From Vreelandella subterranea (GTDB taxonomy: Bacteria > Pseudomonadota > Gammaproteobacteria > Pseudomonadales > Halomonadaceae): a DNA stretch of 33,124 nucleotides. Positions 7,610 through 18,071 of this stretch are shown here, one piece after another. The notes under the pieces were generated by a model, which ran no database searches, was not told where the DNA came from, and worked only from the letters and a program-made list of their open reading frames with translations. The stretch lies in the NCBI RefSeq assembly GCF_900111305.1, contig NZ_FOGS01000018.1, forward strand, positions 1 through 33,124, written 5' to 3'. The position numbers and the translations under genes are program-made. Positions within the stretch are counted from its first letter, which is position 1. The number at the start of each line of letters is the position of its first letter.

Positions 7610-9658
7610 ATGTCCCACAATCCGCTGCTCGAGACTCACTCGCTGCCCCCATTCACCGATATCCGCGCCGAACACGTGGTCCCAGCGGTTGAAACCCTGA
7701 TCAGCGAAAGCCGTGACACGATTGACCGGCTCGCCCAACAGGCCAATGACACAGCGCCCACATGGGAGAACTTTGCCGAGCCCATCGAAGCTGTTAATGA
7801 CCGGCTCACTCAAGCGTGGTCGCCGGTTTCGCACCTCAACGGGACCATGAATACACCCGAGCTCCGCGACGCCTACCAAACTTGCCTGGAACAGCTTTCC
7901 GAGTTCAGTACCTGGGTAGGGCAACACGAAGGGCTTTTCCATGGCTGGCAAGCGCTCAAGGCAGGGCCTGCGTGGGCTCAGTTGAGCCCGGCCCAGCAGC
8001 GCACTGTCGATAACGCGCTCCGCGATTTCCGCCTGGCGGGCGTCGACCTGCCCGCCGATAAAAAAGCCCGTTACGGTGATATTCAGGCGCGCCTCTCGGT
8101 ACTGTCCAACCAGTTTTCCAATAACGTGCTCGACGCCACACAGGCCTGGCACAAGGATATCAGGCATGCCGACACGCTGGCGGGCTTGCCGCAAAGCGCG
8201 CTGGATACGCTGAAGGCAACGGCGGAGGCCAAGGGCATCGATGGATTTCGTATCACCCTCGATTTTCCCAGCTTCTTTCCCGTGGTCAGTTATGCCGATA
8301 ACCGGGAACTGCGCCGGGAAGTGTATACCGCTTTCGTCACCCGCGCGTCCGACCAAGGGCCAGACGCCGGCAAATTCGACAATGCGCCCATTCTTGAAGA
8401 AATACTGGCGCTGCGCCAGGAGCTCGCTCACCTGCTGGGCTTTGATACCTACGCCGACTATTCGCTGGTCACCAAGATGGCCGACTCCCCTGAGCAAGTG
8501 CTTACCTTCCTGAGCGACCTGGCGAACCGCGCCGTCCCCCAAGCCCAGCAGGAAGTCGCCGAACTCAGCGAGTTTGCGCGTACTGAGCTGGGGATCGAGA
8601 CGCTTGAACCCTGGGACGTCGCCTATGCCAGCGAAAAACTGCGCGAAGCACGCTACGCCATTTCGCAAGAACAGCTGCGCCCTTATTTTCCCGCACCCCA
8701 GGTCGTCGATGGGCTCTTTCAGGTGGTTGAACGGCTCTACAGCGTACGCTTTAAAGAAGATACTCACGTTGAGCACTACCACGACGATGTGCGCTTCTAC
8801 TGGATCACCGACAATGATCAGCCGATTGCCGGTTTCTATCTCGACCTTTACGCCCGCGAAGGCAAGCGTGGCGGTGCCTGGATGGCGGATTGCCGGGTAC
8901 GCCGCCAGACGCATGACGGCTTGCAGCTTCCCGTCGCTTTTCTTACCTGCAACTTCACCCCGCCAGTCAGCAACAAGCCCGCGCTGCTGACCCACGATGA
9001 AGTCACCACGCTGTTCCATGAGTTTGGCCATGGTTTGCACCATATGCTGACCAGGCAAACCATTGCGGATATTTCGGGCATTAATGGCGTCGCCTGGGAT
9101 GCCGTCGAACTGCCGAGCCAGTTCATGGAAAACTATTGCTGGGAACGCGAAGGGCTCGACCTGATTGCCGGCCATGTCGACAGCGGCGACCCTCTGCCTG
9201 AAGCCTTGCTGGAGCGCCTACAGGCCGCCAAAAACTTCCAATCGGCCATGGGCATGGCACGTCAAATAGAGTTCTCGCTGTTCGACCTGCGCTTGCACCA
9301 CGAGCTCGAATCCCCCAGCGCCAGCGATGTCCAGGCGCTACTCGACGAGGTACGCCAGCGCGTTTCCGTGGTCCCCACCGTTGCCTTCAACCGCTTTCAA
9401 AACAGCTTCGGGCACATTTTTGCAGGGGGCTACGCGGCGGGTTACTACAGCTACAAATGGGCAGAAGTGTTGTCGGCCGATGCCTGGAGCGCGTTTGAAG
9501 AAGCCGGTATCTTTGACCCTGCTACCGGCCAACGCTTCCGGCAAGAGATTCTCGAGCAAGGCGGCGCACGCGATGCTGCCGACATGTTCCGTGCCTTTCG
9601 CGGCCGCGAACCCAGCGTCGACCCGTTATTACGTCATAGCGGGATCCGTGCCGCTTAA
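7610..9658 (+). CDS. prlC: Oligopeptidase A (M3 family zinc metallopeptidase)
   Basis: The 682-aa cytoplasmic protein has the zinc motif HEFGH at residues 470-474 and downstream family residues (WDAVELPSQFMENY). E. coli PrlC is 680 aa, so this is full length. It degrades oligopeptides, including cleaved signal peptides. Start: ATG at 7610 with GAGG 7 nt upstream. The neighbour yheV follows prlC in many gammaproteobacteria, which supports the call. A long open frame on the opposite strand (7541-9175) is a codon-bias shadow. Confidence 0.95.
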   Translation: MSHNPLLETHSLPPFTDIRAEHVVPAVETLISESRDTIDRLAQQANDTAPTWENFAEPIEAVNDRLTQAWSPVSHLNGTMNTPELRDAYQTCLEQLSEFSTWVGQHEGLFHGWQALKAGPAWAQLSPAQQRTVDNALRDFRLAGVDLPADKKARYGDIQARLSVLSNQFSNNVLDATQAWHKDIRHADTLAGLPQSALDTLKATAEAKGIDGFRITLDFPSFFPVVSYADNRELRREVYTAFVTRASDQGPDAGKFDNAPILEEILALRQELAHLLGFDTYADYSLVTKMADSPEQVLTFLSDLANRAVPQAQQEVAELSEFARTELGIETLEPWDVAYASEKLREARYAISQEQLRPYFPAPQVVDGLFQVVERLYSVRFKEDTHVEHYHDDVRFYWITDNDQPIAGFYLDLYAREGKRGGAWMADCRVRRQTHDGLQLPVAFLTCNFTPPVSNKPALLTHDEVTTLFHEFGHGLHHMLTRQTIADISGINGVAWDAVELPSQFMENYCWEREGLDLIAGHVDSGDPLPEALLERLQAAKNFQSAMGMARQIEFSLFDLRLHHELESPSASDVQALLDEVRQRVSVVPTVAFNRFQNSFGHIFAGGYAAGYYSYKWAEVLSADAWSAFEEAGIFDPATGQRFRQEILEQGGARDAADMFRAFRGREPSVDPLLRHSGIRAA

Positions 9659-9673
9659 ACCCGCCCTACCTGA

Positions 9674-9697
9674 GCGCGCCCTCTCTGGGGGCGCGCC
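9674..9697. repeat. Inverted repeat between prlC and yheV
   Basis: GCGCGCCC and GGGCGCGC arms around a ~7-base loop can form a very stable hairpin after the prlC stop. No T run follows, so it is more likely an mRNA-stabilising or processing structure between two co-transcribed genes than a terminator. Confidence 0.55.
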
Positions 9698-9711
9698 ATT
9701 GGAGCCTGATG

Positions 9712-9969
9712 ATGTCGAGCGTAAAACGTTTTATTGCAGGCGTGACCTGCCCACGGTGTGCTGCCATGGACCGCGTTCGTGCCTGGGAGCAAAACGGTAT
9801 TCGTTACCGGGAGTGCGTTAGCTGTGATTTTTTCGAACAGCTGCCCATCGAGGATGAAGCCCCCGGGGAGCTGACCACCCGGGTCAATCAAGCCCGCCCG
9901 GAGCCCGCCCAGAATGAGATCCAGCCTGTGCGGATCATGGACCCTGACCACAAGCCGTCCAACTCATAG
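9712..9969 (+). CDS. yheV: YheV-family small zinc-ribbon-like protein
   Basis: The 85-aa protein begins SSVKRFIAGVTCPRC, closely matching E. coli YheV (KRFIAGAKCP). It has two cysteine pairs (CPRC and CVSC, about residues 13-16 and 36-39) that probably bind zinc. The C-terminal part is charged and disordered-looking and ends near an IMDPDH segment similar to the E. coli end. Its function is unknown; it is conserved beside prlC. Two ATGs are possible (9709 and 9712). The second has GGAG at the better 7-nt spacing. Confidence 0.85.
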   Translation: MSSVKRFIAGVTCPRCAAMDRVRAWEQNGIRYRECVSCDFFEQLPIEDEAPGELTTRVNQARPEPAQNEIQPVRIMDPDHKPSNS

Positions 9970-9997
9970 TGATTAAAAAATCGCAGCGGCGACACAA

Positions 9998-10019
9998 TGT
10001 GTGCGGATTAACGCACACA
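9998..10019 (+). promoter_or_regulatory. Palindromic candidate enhancer (UAS) for a sigma54 activator
   Basis: TGTGTGCG-N6-CGCACACA is a perfect 8-bp-arm inverted repeat centred about 145 bp upstream of the start point predicted from the sigma54 element at 10128. That distance is typical for DctD/NtrC-type enhancer sites. I infer DctD because dctBD is in the same window. The second site usually seen for such activators is at best degenerate here (GTGCGCAT, around 10031). Confidence 0.55.
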
Positions 10020-10095
10020 AAACCATGCTTATCGTGCGCATCACCAGACACTTCGCGCTTTCCTCTATACGACTAACGTTGAAAAGGAAAATTTT

Positions 10096-10123
10096 AAGCC
10101 TTTGTTTTTTAAAACAAAGGCTT
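10096..10123. repeat. Perfect 13-bp-arm inverted repeat upstream of the sigma54 promoter
   Basis: AAGCCTTTGTTTT and AAAACAAAGGCTT flank a central TT, giving a perfect A/T-rich palindrome. It ends 4 bp before the -24 element. It could end yheV transcription, although the following T run is poor, or be a protein-binding or bending site between enhancer and promoter. Confidence 0.6.
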
Positions 10124-10127
10124 GTCT

Positions 10128-10143
10128 TGGCACAGCAATCGCT
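10128..10143 (+). promoter_or_regulatory. Sigma54 (-24/-12) promoter for the TAXI-TRAP genes
   Basis: TGGCAC-N5-TCGCT has the invariant GG (10129-10130) and GC (10141-10142) at exact 10-bp spacing and a full TGGCAC -24 block. Only one base of the TTGC[AT] -12 block differs. The expected start is about 10154, leaving a ~79-nt leader to the ATG at 10233. Confidence 0.72.
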
Positions 10144-10232
10144 CTAACTTGTAGCTCACCGTTGGTGGCGTTGCCTCATCCGCATACCGCCAGCGTGTTA
10201 ACAACCTCAATAAACAACTAGGGAAATTCGCC

Positions 10233-11213
10233 ATGCGCAATTTTAAACCGACCACATTGGCCTTACTGACCAGCAGCGCGATTCTGGCGGCCGGTAGCGT
10301 CCAGGCCGACCGCGAAGACTGGCCGGACAACTTCACCGTCGGCACCGCGAGCCAAGGGGGCACTTACTTCGTTTATGGCTCCGGCTGGGCCAACTTTATT
10401 GCCGATGAGCTGGATATCTCTGGTGGTGGCGAGGTAACCGGCGGTCCCACCCAGAACCTGGCATTGGTACACAACGGCGATGCCGCCTTCGGTCTCGCGA
10501 CCATGGGGCCAGCAGCCGATGCAGTGAGCGGTAACAGCCCTCTCGCCCCGGGCCTGGAAATGGATAACGTCTGCGCGATGTTCCCGATGTATGAAACGCC
10601 GTTCTCGATTACGGTACTTGCCAGCAGCGGCATTGAATCAATTTCCGATATTCCCGACGGCGCACGTATCGGTTTTGGCCCATCGGCTTCCACGTCTGAC
10701 ACCTACTTCCCGGCAATGCTGGAAGAGCTAGGCGTTGACTTTGAACGCCGCAACGGCGGCTGGTCAGACCTCGGTGGTCAGTTGCAGGACGGCTTGCTTG
10801 ACGTGATCGCCTTCGCTGCCGGCATTCCGATCCCGGCAGTTAGCCAGCTTGAAGTACAAACCGATGTGAATATCATCGAGTTCAACGAAGAAGAGCTAGA
10901 AACGGTGATGAACGCCTTCCCTGTGGCGGAATTCTCCATCCCGGCTAGCACCTACGAGACGCTTGAAGAAGACGCCCGCGCCGTTTCCATGTGGAACTTT
11001 GCCATCGCCGGTTGCAACCTGCCGGAAGACTTCGTTTACGAAGTCACCAAAGCCACCATGGAAAACAACGACCGCATGCAGTCTGTTCACCGCAGCGCAG
11101 TCACCACCATTCCGGAAAACATCAAGCACAACACCGTGCTGCCTTTCCATCCCGGTGCTGCTCGCTGGTATGAAGAGAACGGCTACGAAATCGACGAAGA
11201 CATGATCAAGTAA
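10233..11213 (+). CDS. TAXI-family TRAP transporter solute-binding protein
   Basis: The 326-aa protein has a signal peptide with a likely cut after A25 (VQA). The mature part starts with the TAXI hallmarks FTVGTASQGGTYFVYGSGWA and a T-Q-N-L ligand segment. It acts in the periplasm, capturing an organic anion and passing it to the membrane subunits downstream. Reported TAXI ligands include glutamate and 2-oxoglutarate-like acids, but the ligand here cannot be read from sequence. Start supported by AGGG 10 nt upstream. It is 92 bp from the permease gene, with a hairpin between. Confidence 0.92.
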   Translation: MRNFKPTTLALLTSSAILAAGSVQADREDWPDNFTVGTASQGGTYFVYGSGWANFIADELDISGGGEVTGGPTQNLALVHNGDAAFGLATMGPAADAVSGNSPLAPGLEMDNVCAMFPMYETPFSITVLASSGIESISDIPDGARIGFGPSASTSDTYFPAMLEELGVDFERRNGGWSDLGGQLQDGLLDVIAFAAGIPIPAVSQLEVQTDVNIIEFNEEELETVMNAFPVAEFSIPASTYETLEEDARAVSMWNFAIAGCNLPEDFVYEVTKATMENNDRMQSVHRSAVTTIPENIKHNTVLPFHPGAARWYEENGYEIDEDMIK

Positions 11214-11230
11214 GCAACACTTGCTGTCGC

Positions 11231-11267
11231 CTGCCCCGCGCCAACCAAGGTTGGCCGGGGCAGTTTT
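11231..11267 (+). terminator. Intercistronic hairpin with T run between TAXI subunit genes
   Basis: CTGCCCCG plus CCAACC pair with GGTTGG plus CGGGGCAG (a small bulge between), and TTTT follows. It looks like a leaky terminator or 3'-stabiliser, which would give more binding protein than permease from one promoter. The downstream permease has no obvious promoter of its own. Confidence 0.65.
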
Positions 11268-11305
11268 CGCTAATGCCCCTTTGTTTGCTGTGAGGGTGAA
11301 CTCTA

Positions 11306-13507
11306 ATGAGTCACAAAATCGACCAAGAACCCAACGGCCTCAAGGATGATGCCCAGGATGTTGAATCGGTCCCTGAGTCTATTGCCGAGGGTGTCGATGA
11401 AGAGATTGTTGAATCCAACCGCCGTCTTTTCACCGGCTGGCAGTTCTTCTTGTTTGCGGCGTTAGCCATTGGCTATTCAAGCTTCCACCTGATTTCACTC
11501 AATGTGTTTCCGCTGGAAACCTGGTCGTTTCGTATCCTGCACATTGCCGGCGCGCTTATTCTCGGTTACGGCCTGTTTGCCGGTGCCCGTTTTGCCGAAG
11601 ATGACCACCAGGCATCTGGCGCTGCCTTGAAGTGGGCCAGTTATGCGCTGCTTGCTCCCGCCACCTATACACTGGTGCAAGTGTTTCTGATGCACCAGAC
11701 CCTCAGTGGCGAAGCAATGCGTATCGACCCCAGCGTCGAGAACTGGCATTACGGTTACCCGCTCATGGCGACCACAGCGGGTGCCATTGTACTGTCATGG
11801 TTTTATCGCCAGGCACGCCATCGTTTTAATCCGGCAGATCTGGTTCTCATGGTGTGCGCAGCCGCCAGTGCAGGCTACTTGCTGGTGGTGTTCAACACCA
11901 ACATACGCATGTCGACCGGCACATCCTTTGCTCCGTCAGGAATCTCCTGGGCGGCTATTGCAGGCTCCATGCTGATTCTGGAGCTGACCCGTCGCGTCGC
12001 CGGATTGGCGCTGGTGGTCATCTCGGCGGTATTTTTGACCTATGTTTTTGCGGGTCCTGCGTTGCCCGGCTTTCTGGGCTACCCGGGCCTTTCACTGCAG
12101 CGCTTCTTCAGTCAGGTGTATACCGATACCGGCATTCTCGGGCCCACCACTGCCGTATCATCGACTTACATTATCCTGTTCATTATTTTCGCTGCCTTTC
12201 TGCAGGCCTCCAAAGTGGGCGATTATTTCGTCAACTTCGCCTTTGCGGCGGCGGGGCGGGCTCGCGGTGGCCCGGCCAAGGTATCTATCTTTGCGTCTGG
12301 CCTGATGGGCATGATCAACGGCACATCCGCCGGCAACGTCGTCTCGACCGGCTCGCTGACGATCCCGCTAATGAAAAAGGTGGGTTACCCAGCGCGCAGC
12401 GCCGGCGCGATTGAAGCGGCCGCCTCTACCGGCGGGCAGATCATGCCGCCGATCATGGGCGCGGGCGCCTTCATCATGGCCGAAGTAACCGGCATTCCGT
12501 ATACCGAAATTGCCATTGCCGCCATCATTCCTGCCGTTCTCTACTTTGCATCCGTCTACTTCATGGTCGACTTTGAAGCGGCCCGCAAAGGCATGCGCGG
12601 CATGCGCAAAGATGAGATCCCGCTATTCTCCAGGCTGGTCAAGCAGGTCTACCTGTTCGCCCCCATTATCATCCTGATTGTCGCACTGTTCATGGGCTAT
12701 TCGGTGATTCGTGCAGGGACTCTGGCAACGGCATCAGCGGCGGTTGTCAGCTGGATTTCACCTAACAAAATGGGGCTTCGCGCCATTTTAAGGGCGCTCC
12801 AGCTGGCGGGCACCATGTCAATCCAGATCATCGCCGTGTGTGCCTGTGCGGGTCTGATTGTCGGGGTTATCTCGCTGACCGGCGTAGGGGCTCGTTTCTC
12901 GTCGCTGCTGCTCGGTCTGGCGGGCGTGAGCCAGCTTCTGGCGCTGGTGTTTGCCATGCTGATCAGTATTCTGCTGGGGATGGGCATGCCCACTACGGCA
13001 GCCTATGCCGTAGCCGCATCGGTCGTCGCACCCGGCCTGATCAACATCGGCATCGAGCCGCTGGTTGCCCACTTCTTCGTGTTCTACTTTGCGGTGGTCT
13101 CCGCGATCACCCCGCCGGTGGCACTGGCCTCCTATGCGGCTGCGGGTATTTCCGGCGACAACCCCATGGGCACCTCGGTGGCCTCGTTCAAGATCGGGTT
13201 AGCCGCTTTCATCGTGCCGTTCATGTTCTTCTACAGCCCGGCCATGTTGATGGAAGGCTCGGCCATGCAGATCCTGCGCGTCGGGGTGACCGCAACACTG
13301 GGTATCGTATTGCTCTCGGGCATGGTCCAGAAATGGTTCTTCGGTCCGGTGAATACACTCCAGCGTATCGTCATGCTGGTAGGCGCGATCTTCATGATTT
13401 ACGGCGGTATTTATACCGATGTAGCAGGCCTGGCCATTGGTGCCACCCTGTTTATCATGCAGCGTAAGCAGCACGGCGGCGGCAACAAGACGCCGCAAAC
13501 GGGCTAA
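11306..13507 (+). CDS. TRAP transporter fused permease (DctQM fusion)
   Basis: The 733-aa integral membrane protein joins a four-helix small-subunit part (about residues 45-190) to a large DctM-like part with many helices. The large part has the glycine-rich transport motifs GLMGMINGTSAGNVVSTGSLTI (12302 onward, ~333-354), TGGQIMPPIMGAGAFI and GMGMPTTAAY. The first ~45 residues are acidic and cytoplasmic. Fused permeases of this kind accompany TAXI binding proteins, and transport is driven by Na+ or H+. ATG at 11306 follows GAGGGTGAA. A strong terminator closes the unit. Confidence 0.92.
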   Translation: MSHKIDQEPNGLKDDAQDVESVPESIAEGVDEEIVESNRRLFTGWQFFLFAALAIGYSSFHLISLNVFPLETWSFRILHIAGALILGYGLFAGARFAEDDHQASGAALKWASYALLAPATYTLVQVFLMHQTLSGEAMRIDPSVENWHYGYPLMATTAGAIVLSWFYRQARHRFNPADLVLMVCAAASAGYLLVVFNTNIRMSTGTSFAPSGISWAAIAGSMLILELTRRVAGLALVVISAVFLTYVFAGPALPGFLGYPGLSLQRFFSQVYTDTGILGPTTAVSSTYIILFIIFAAFLQASKVGDYFVNFAFAAAGRARGGPAKVSIFASGLMGMINGTSAGNVVSTGSLTIPLMKKVGYPARSAGAIEAAASTGGQIMPPIMGAGAFIMAEVTGIPYTEIAIAAIIPAVLYFASVYFMVDFEAARKGMRGMRKDEIPLFSRLVKQVYLFAPIIILIVALFMGYSVIRAGTLATASAAVVSWISPNKMGLRAILRALQLAGTMSIQIIAVCACAGLIVGVISLTGVGARFSSLLLGLAGVSQLLALVFAMLISILLGMGMPTTAAYAVAASVVAPGLINIGIEPLVAHFFVFYFAVVSAITPPVALASYAAAGISGDNPMGTSVASFKIGLAAFIVPFMFFYSPAMLMEGSAMQILRVGVTATLGIVLLSGMVQKWFFGPVNTLQRIVMLVGAIFMIYGGIYTDVAGLAIGATLFIMQRKQHGGGNKTPQTG

Positions 13508-13536
13508 TTGACGCCAGTCGCTAAACGCCAAGCCTA

Positions 13537-13573
13537 AAAAAAACCCCGCTCACGATTAACTAGGCGGGGTTTT
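13537..13573. terminator. Bidirectional terminator between TRAP permease and metF
   Basis: AAAACCCCGC (13540-13549) and GCGGGGTTTT (13564-13573) form a 10-bp stem with A and T runs on both sides. It can terminate the rightward TRAP transcript and the leftward metF transcript. Confidence 0.88.
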
Positions 13574-13590
13574 CGTATTTCAGGGTTCTT

Positions 13591-14433
13591 CTAGCCACTC
13601 AGATTATCGACAATCTTCAGCACCGGCTTGGATTGATTAAGCGTGTAAAAGTGCAGACCCGGCGCACCACCATCCAGCAAACGCTGGCAGAGTCGACTGA
13701 CGACATCGGTGCCGAAATCGGCAATGGCCTCGCTGTCGTCACCGTAGGATTCCAGCTGCTTGCGAATCCAACGCGGGATCTCGGCACCACAGGCGTCAGA
13801 AAAACGCGCCAGCTTGGTGTAGTTGGTAATTGGCATAATGCCGGGAATAATCGGCTGCTCGACGCCTAACGCGCGTGCTTTGTCGACAAAATGGAAGTAC
13901 GCATCGGCGGTAAAGAAATACTGGGTGATGGCCATATTGGCACCCGCTTTCATCTTGCGGGCAAAGTTTTCCACATCTCGGTCGAGGCTGGGGGCCTGTG
14001 GATGAGATTCGGGATACGCAGCCACGGCGATATCAAAGTGATTGCCGGTTTCATCACGAATGAACTCCACCAGCTCGTTGGCATAGCGCAGCTCGCCGAT
14101 GCTGGCCATACCGGACGGCATATCGCCGCGCAGAGCCACCAGGCTGTCGACACCTTCTTCTCGGTACTGGGCCAGCAGATCGCGTAGCAGGGCTTTTTCG
14201 CTCCCGATGCAGGACAGGTGTGGGGCAGTAGTCACACCGCTCTGACTCACCTTGCGAACAATCTCGCGAGTACGCGCCTGAGTCGAACCACCGGCACCGT
14301 AAGTAACCGAGAAAAACCGCGGGTTGCGGGCGGCCAGCTCATCGCGAGTCTGGATTAGCTTGTCGCGCCCGGCATCAGTGCCCGGTGGAAAGAATTCAAA
14401 GCTAATACCTAGCGGATGCTCGTGGCGACTCAT
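13591..14433 (-). CDS. metF: 5,10-methylenetetrahydrofolate reductase
   Basis: The 280-aa cytoplasmic flavoenzyme reduces methylene-THF to 5-methyl-THF, the methyl donor for methionine synthesis. Family motifs are visible: FEFFPPGTDAGRDKL near the start, FFSVTYGAGGSTQART, and PGIMPITNY in the second half. Length is close to E. coli MetF (296 aa). The gene is alone on its strand. Another methyl-cycle gene, metK, is 6 kb away on the same strand. Confidence 0.96.
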   Translation of the reverse strand: MSRHEHPLGISFEFFPPGTDAGRDKLIQTRDELAARNPRFFSVTYGAGGSTQARTREIVRKVSQSGVTTAPHLSCIGSEKALLRDLLAQYREEGVDSLVALRGDMPSGMASIGELRYANELVEFIRDETGNHFDIAVAAYPESHPQAPSLDRDVENFARKMKAGANMAITQYFFTADAYFHFVDKARALGVEQPIIPGIMPITNYTKLARFSDACGAEIPRWIRKQLESYGDDSEAIADFGTDVVSRLCQRLLDGGAPGLHFYTLNQSKPVLKIVDNLSG

Positions 14434-14577
14434 GGGATTTCCTCACAATGTGTCAATAGTCATGATATTTTGCGGTATTCTCGCTGTTCCGTTGCGCTGA
14501 GGCTAATGAAAGATTCCACGCTCGGCCTTTAATTCGACTCATGTTCATCGATGACACACGTATGATGGGGGGCGTAA

Positions 14578-17243
<2,666 letters not shown>

Positions 17244-17251
17244 TTAAGTTT

Positions 17252-17279
17252 AATTTACCTTAAATGGGCCGTGTTGCAA
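17252..17279 (-). promoter_or_regulatory. Candidate ligB promoter
   Basis: On the minus strand TTGCAA (17274-17279), 16 bp and TAAATT (17252-17257) make a plausible sigma70 promoter with a ~55-nt leader to the chosen ligB start. An A/T-rich imperfect palindrome lies across the -10. Confidence 0.45.
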
Positions 17280-17309
17280 TGCGTGGAAATAAAGATGGGC
17301 ACCTAGCTC

Positions 17310-18071
17310 CTAGCGCGCGAACTGAATATGCGGTCGAGCATGGTGGGGCGAGGTCTCCACATGGGCGTCTACCAAGAAAACATCACGCAACAGTCGCTGG
17401 GTCAGCACCTCTTCGGGCGTACCGGTGGCGACGATCCTGCCCTCCTGCATGACCAGCAACCGATCGCAATACATGGCGGCGTGGTTGAGGTCATGAAGGG
17501 CCATGATGCTGGTCATCGGCAGGCTGGAGACCAGCCGCAACAGGTTGATCTGATGCTGCACATCCAGATGGTTGGTGGGTTCGTCAAGGATGAGCTCCTG
17601 GGGCGATTGGGCCAGGGCCCGCGCCACATGGGTGCGTTGTTTCTCGCCGCCGGACAGGCTATGCCAGGCATCGTCCCGTTTTACGCTCATGCCGGTACGC
17701 GCCAGCGCCTCGTTGACCGCCGTATCGTCCTCCCGCGTCCAGCCCGATAGCATCGAACGGTGCGGGAAGCGGCCCAGCTTGACCACATCGATCACCTTGA
17801 GATTGGCATTGGTCGTGGCGTGCTGCTCGATGAAGGCCACGCGCTTGGCAATGGCCCGGCGGCGAAAGGTGGCAAGATCCTGTCCTCCCAGCACGACCCG
17901 TCCGGCATGCGGTCGCTTGAGCCTGGCCAGCAGCCGTAGCAGCGAGGTCTTGCCAGAGCCGTTGGGGCCCAGCACGCCCAGCAGCTTACCCGGTTCGGCC
18001 TCGAATGAGACGCCGTCGATCACCGTCTTGGTGCCGATTTTCCAGATCAGGTTCTCGGCCTTGATACTCAT
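17310..18071 (-). CDS. ABC transporter ATP-binding protein (FecE/BtuD type)
   Basis: The 253-aa cytoplasmic ATPase has Walker A GPNGSGKT (35-42), signature LSGGEKQR (139-146), Walker B LILDEPTNHLD (160-170) and switch H193. Sequence style (HDLNHAAMYCDRLLVMQEGRIVATGTPEEVL) is that of the iron-siderophore/heme/cobalamin importer class. It is the last gene of a three-gene operon, its ATG overlapping the permease stop by 4 bp. The Fur-like site at the operon promoter favours an iron-chelate substrate over cobalamin. Confidence 0.92.
   Translation of the reverse strand: MSIKAENLIWKIGTKTVIDGVSFEAEPGKLLGVLGPNGSGKTSLLRLLARLKRPHAGRVVLGGQDLATFRRRAIAKRVAFIEQHATTNANLKVIDVVKLGRFPHRSMLSGWTREDDTAVNEALARTGMSVKRDDAWHSLSGGEKQRTHVARALAQSPQELILDEPTNHLDVQHQINLLRLVSSLPMTSIMALHDLNHAAMYCDRLLVMQEGRIVATGTPEEVLTQRLLRDVFLVDAHVETSPHHARPHIQFAR

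Noticed and set aside
7541..9175. 544-aa open frame on the minus strand opposite prlC
   Set aside because: It is a shadow of the strongly supported prlC reading frame, has no ribosome site or domain, and arises from GC-rich codon bias.
10144..10232. Possible riboswitch in the TAXI leader
   Set aside because: Only ~80 nt with small, unremarkable stems; no known aptamer pattern seen.
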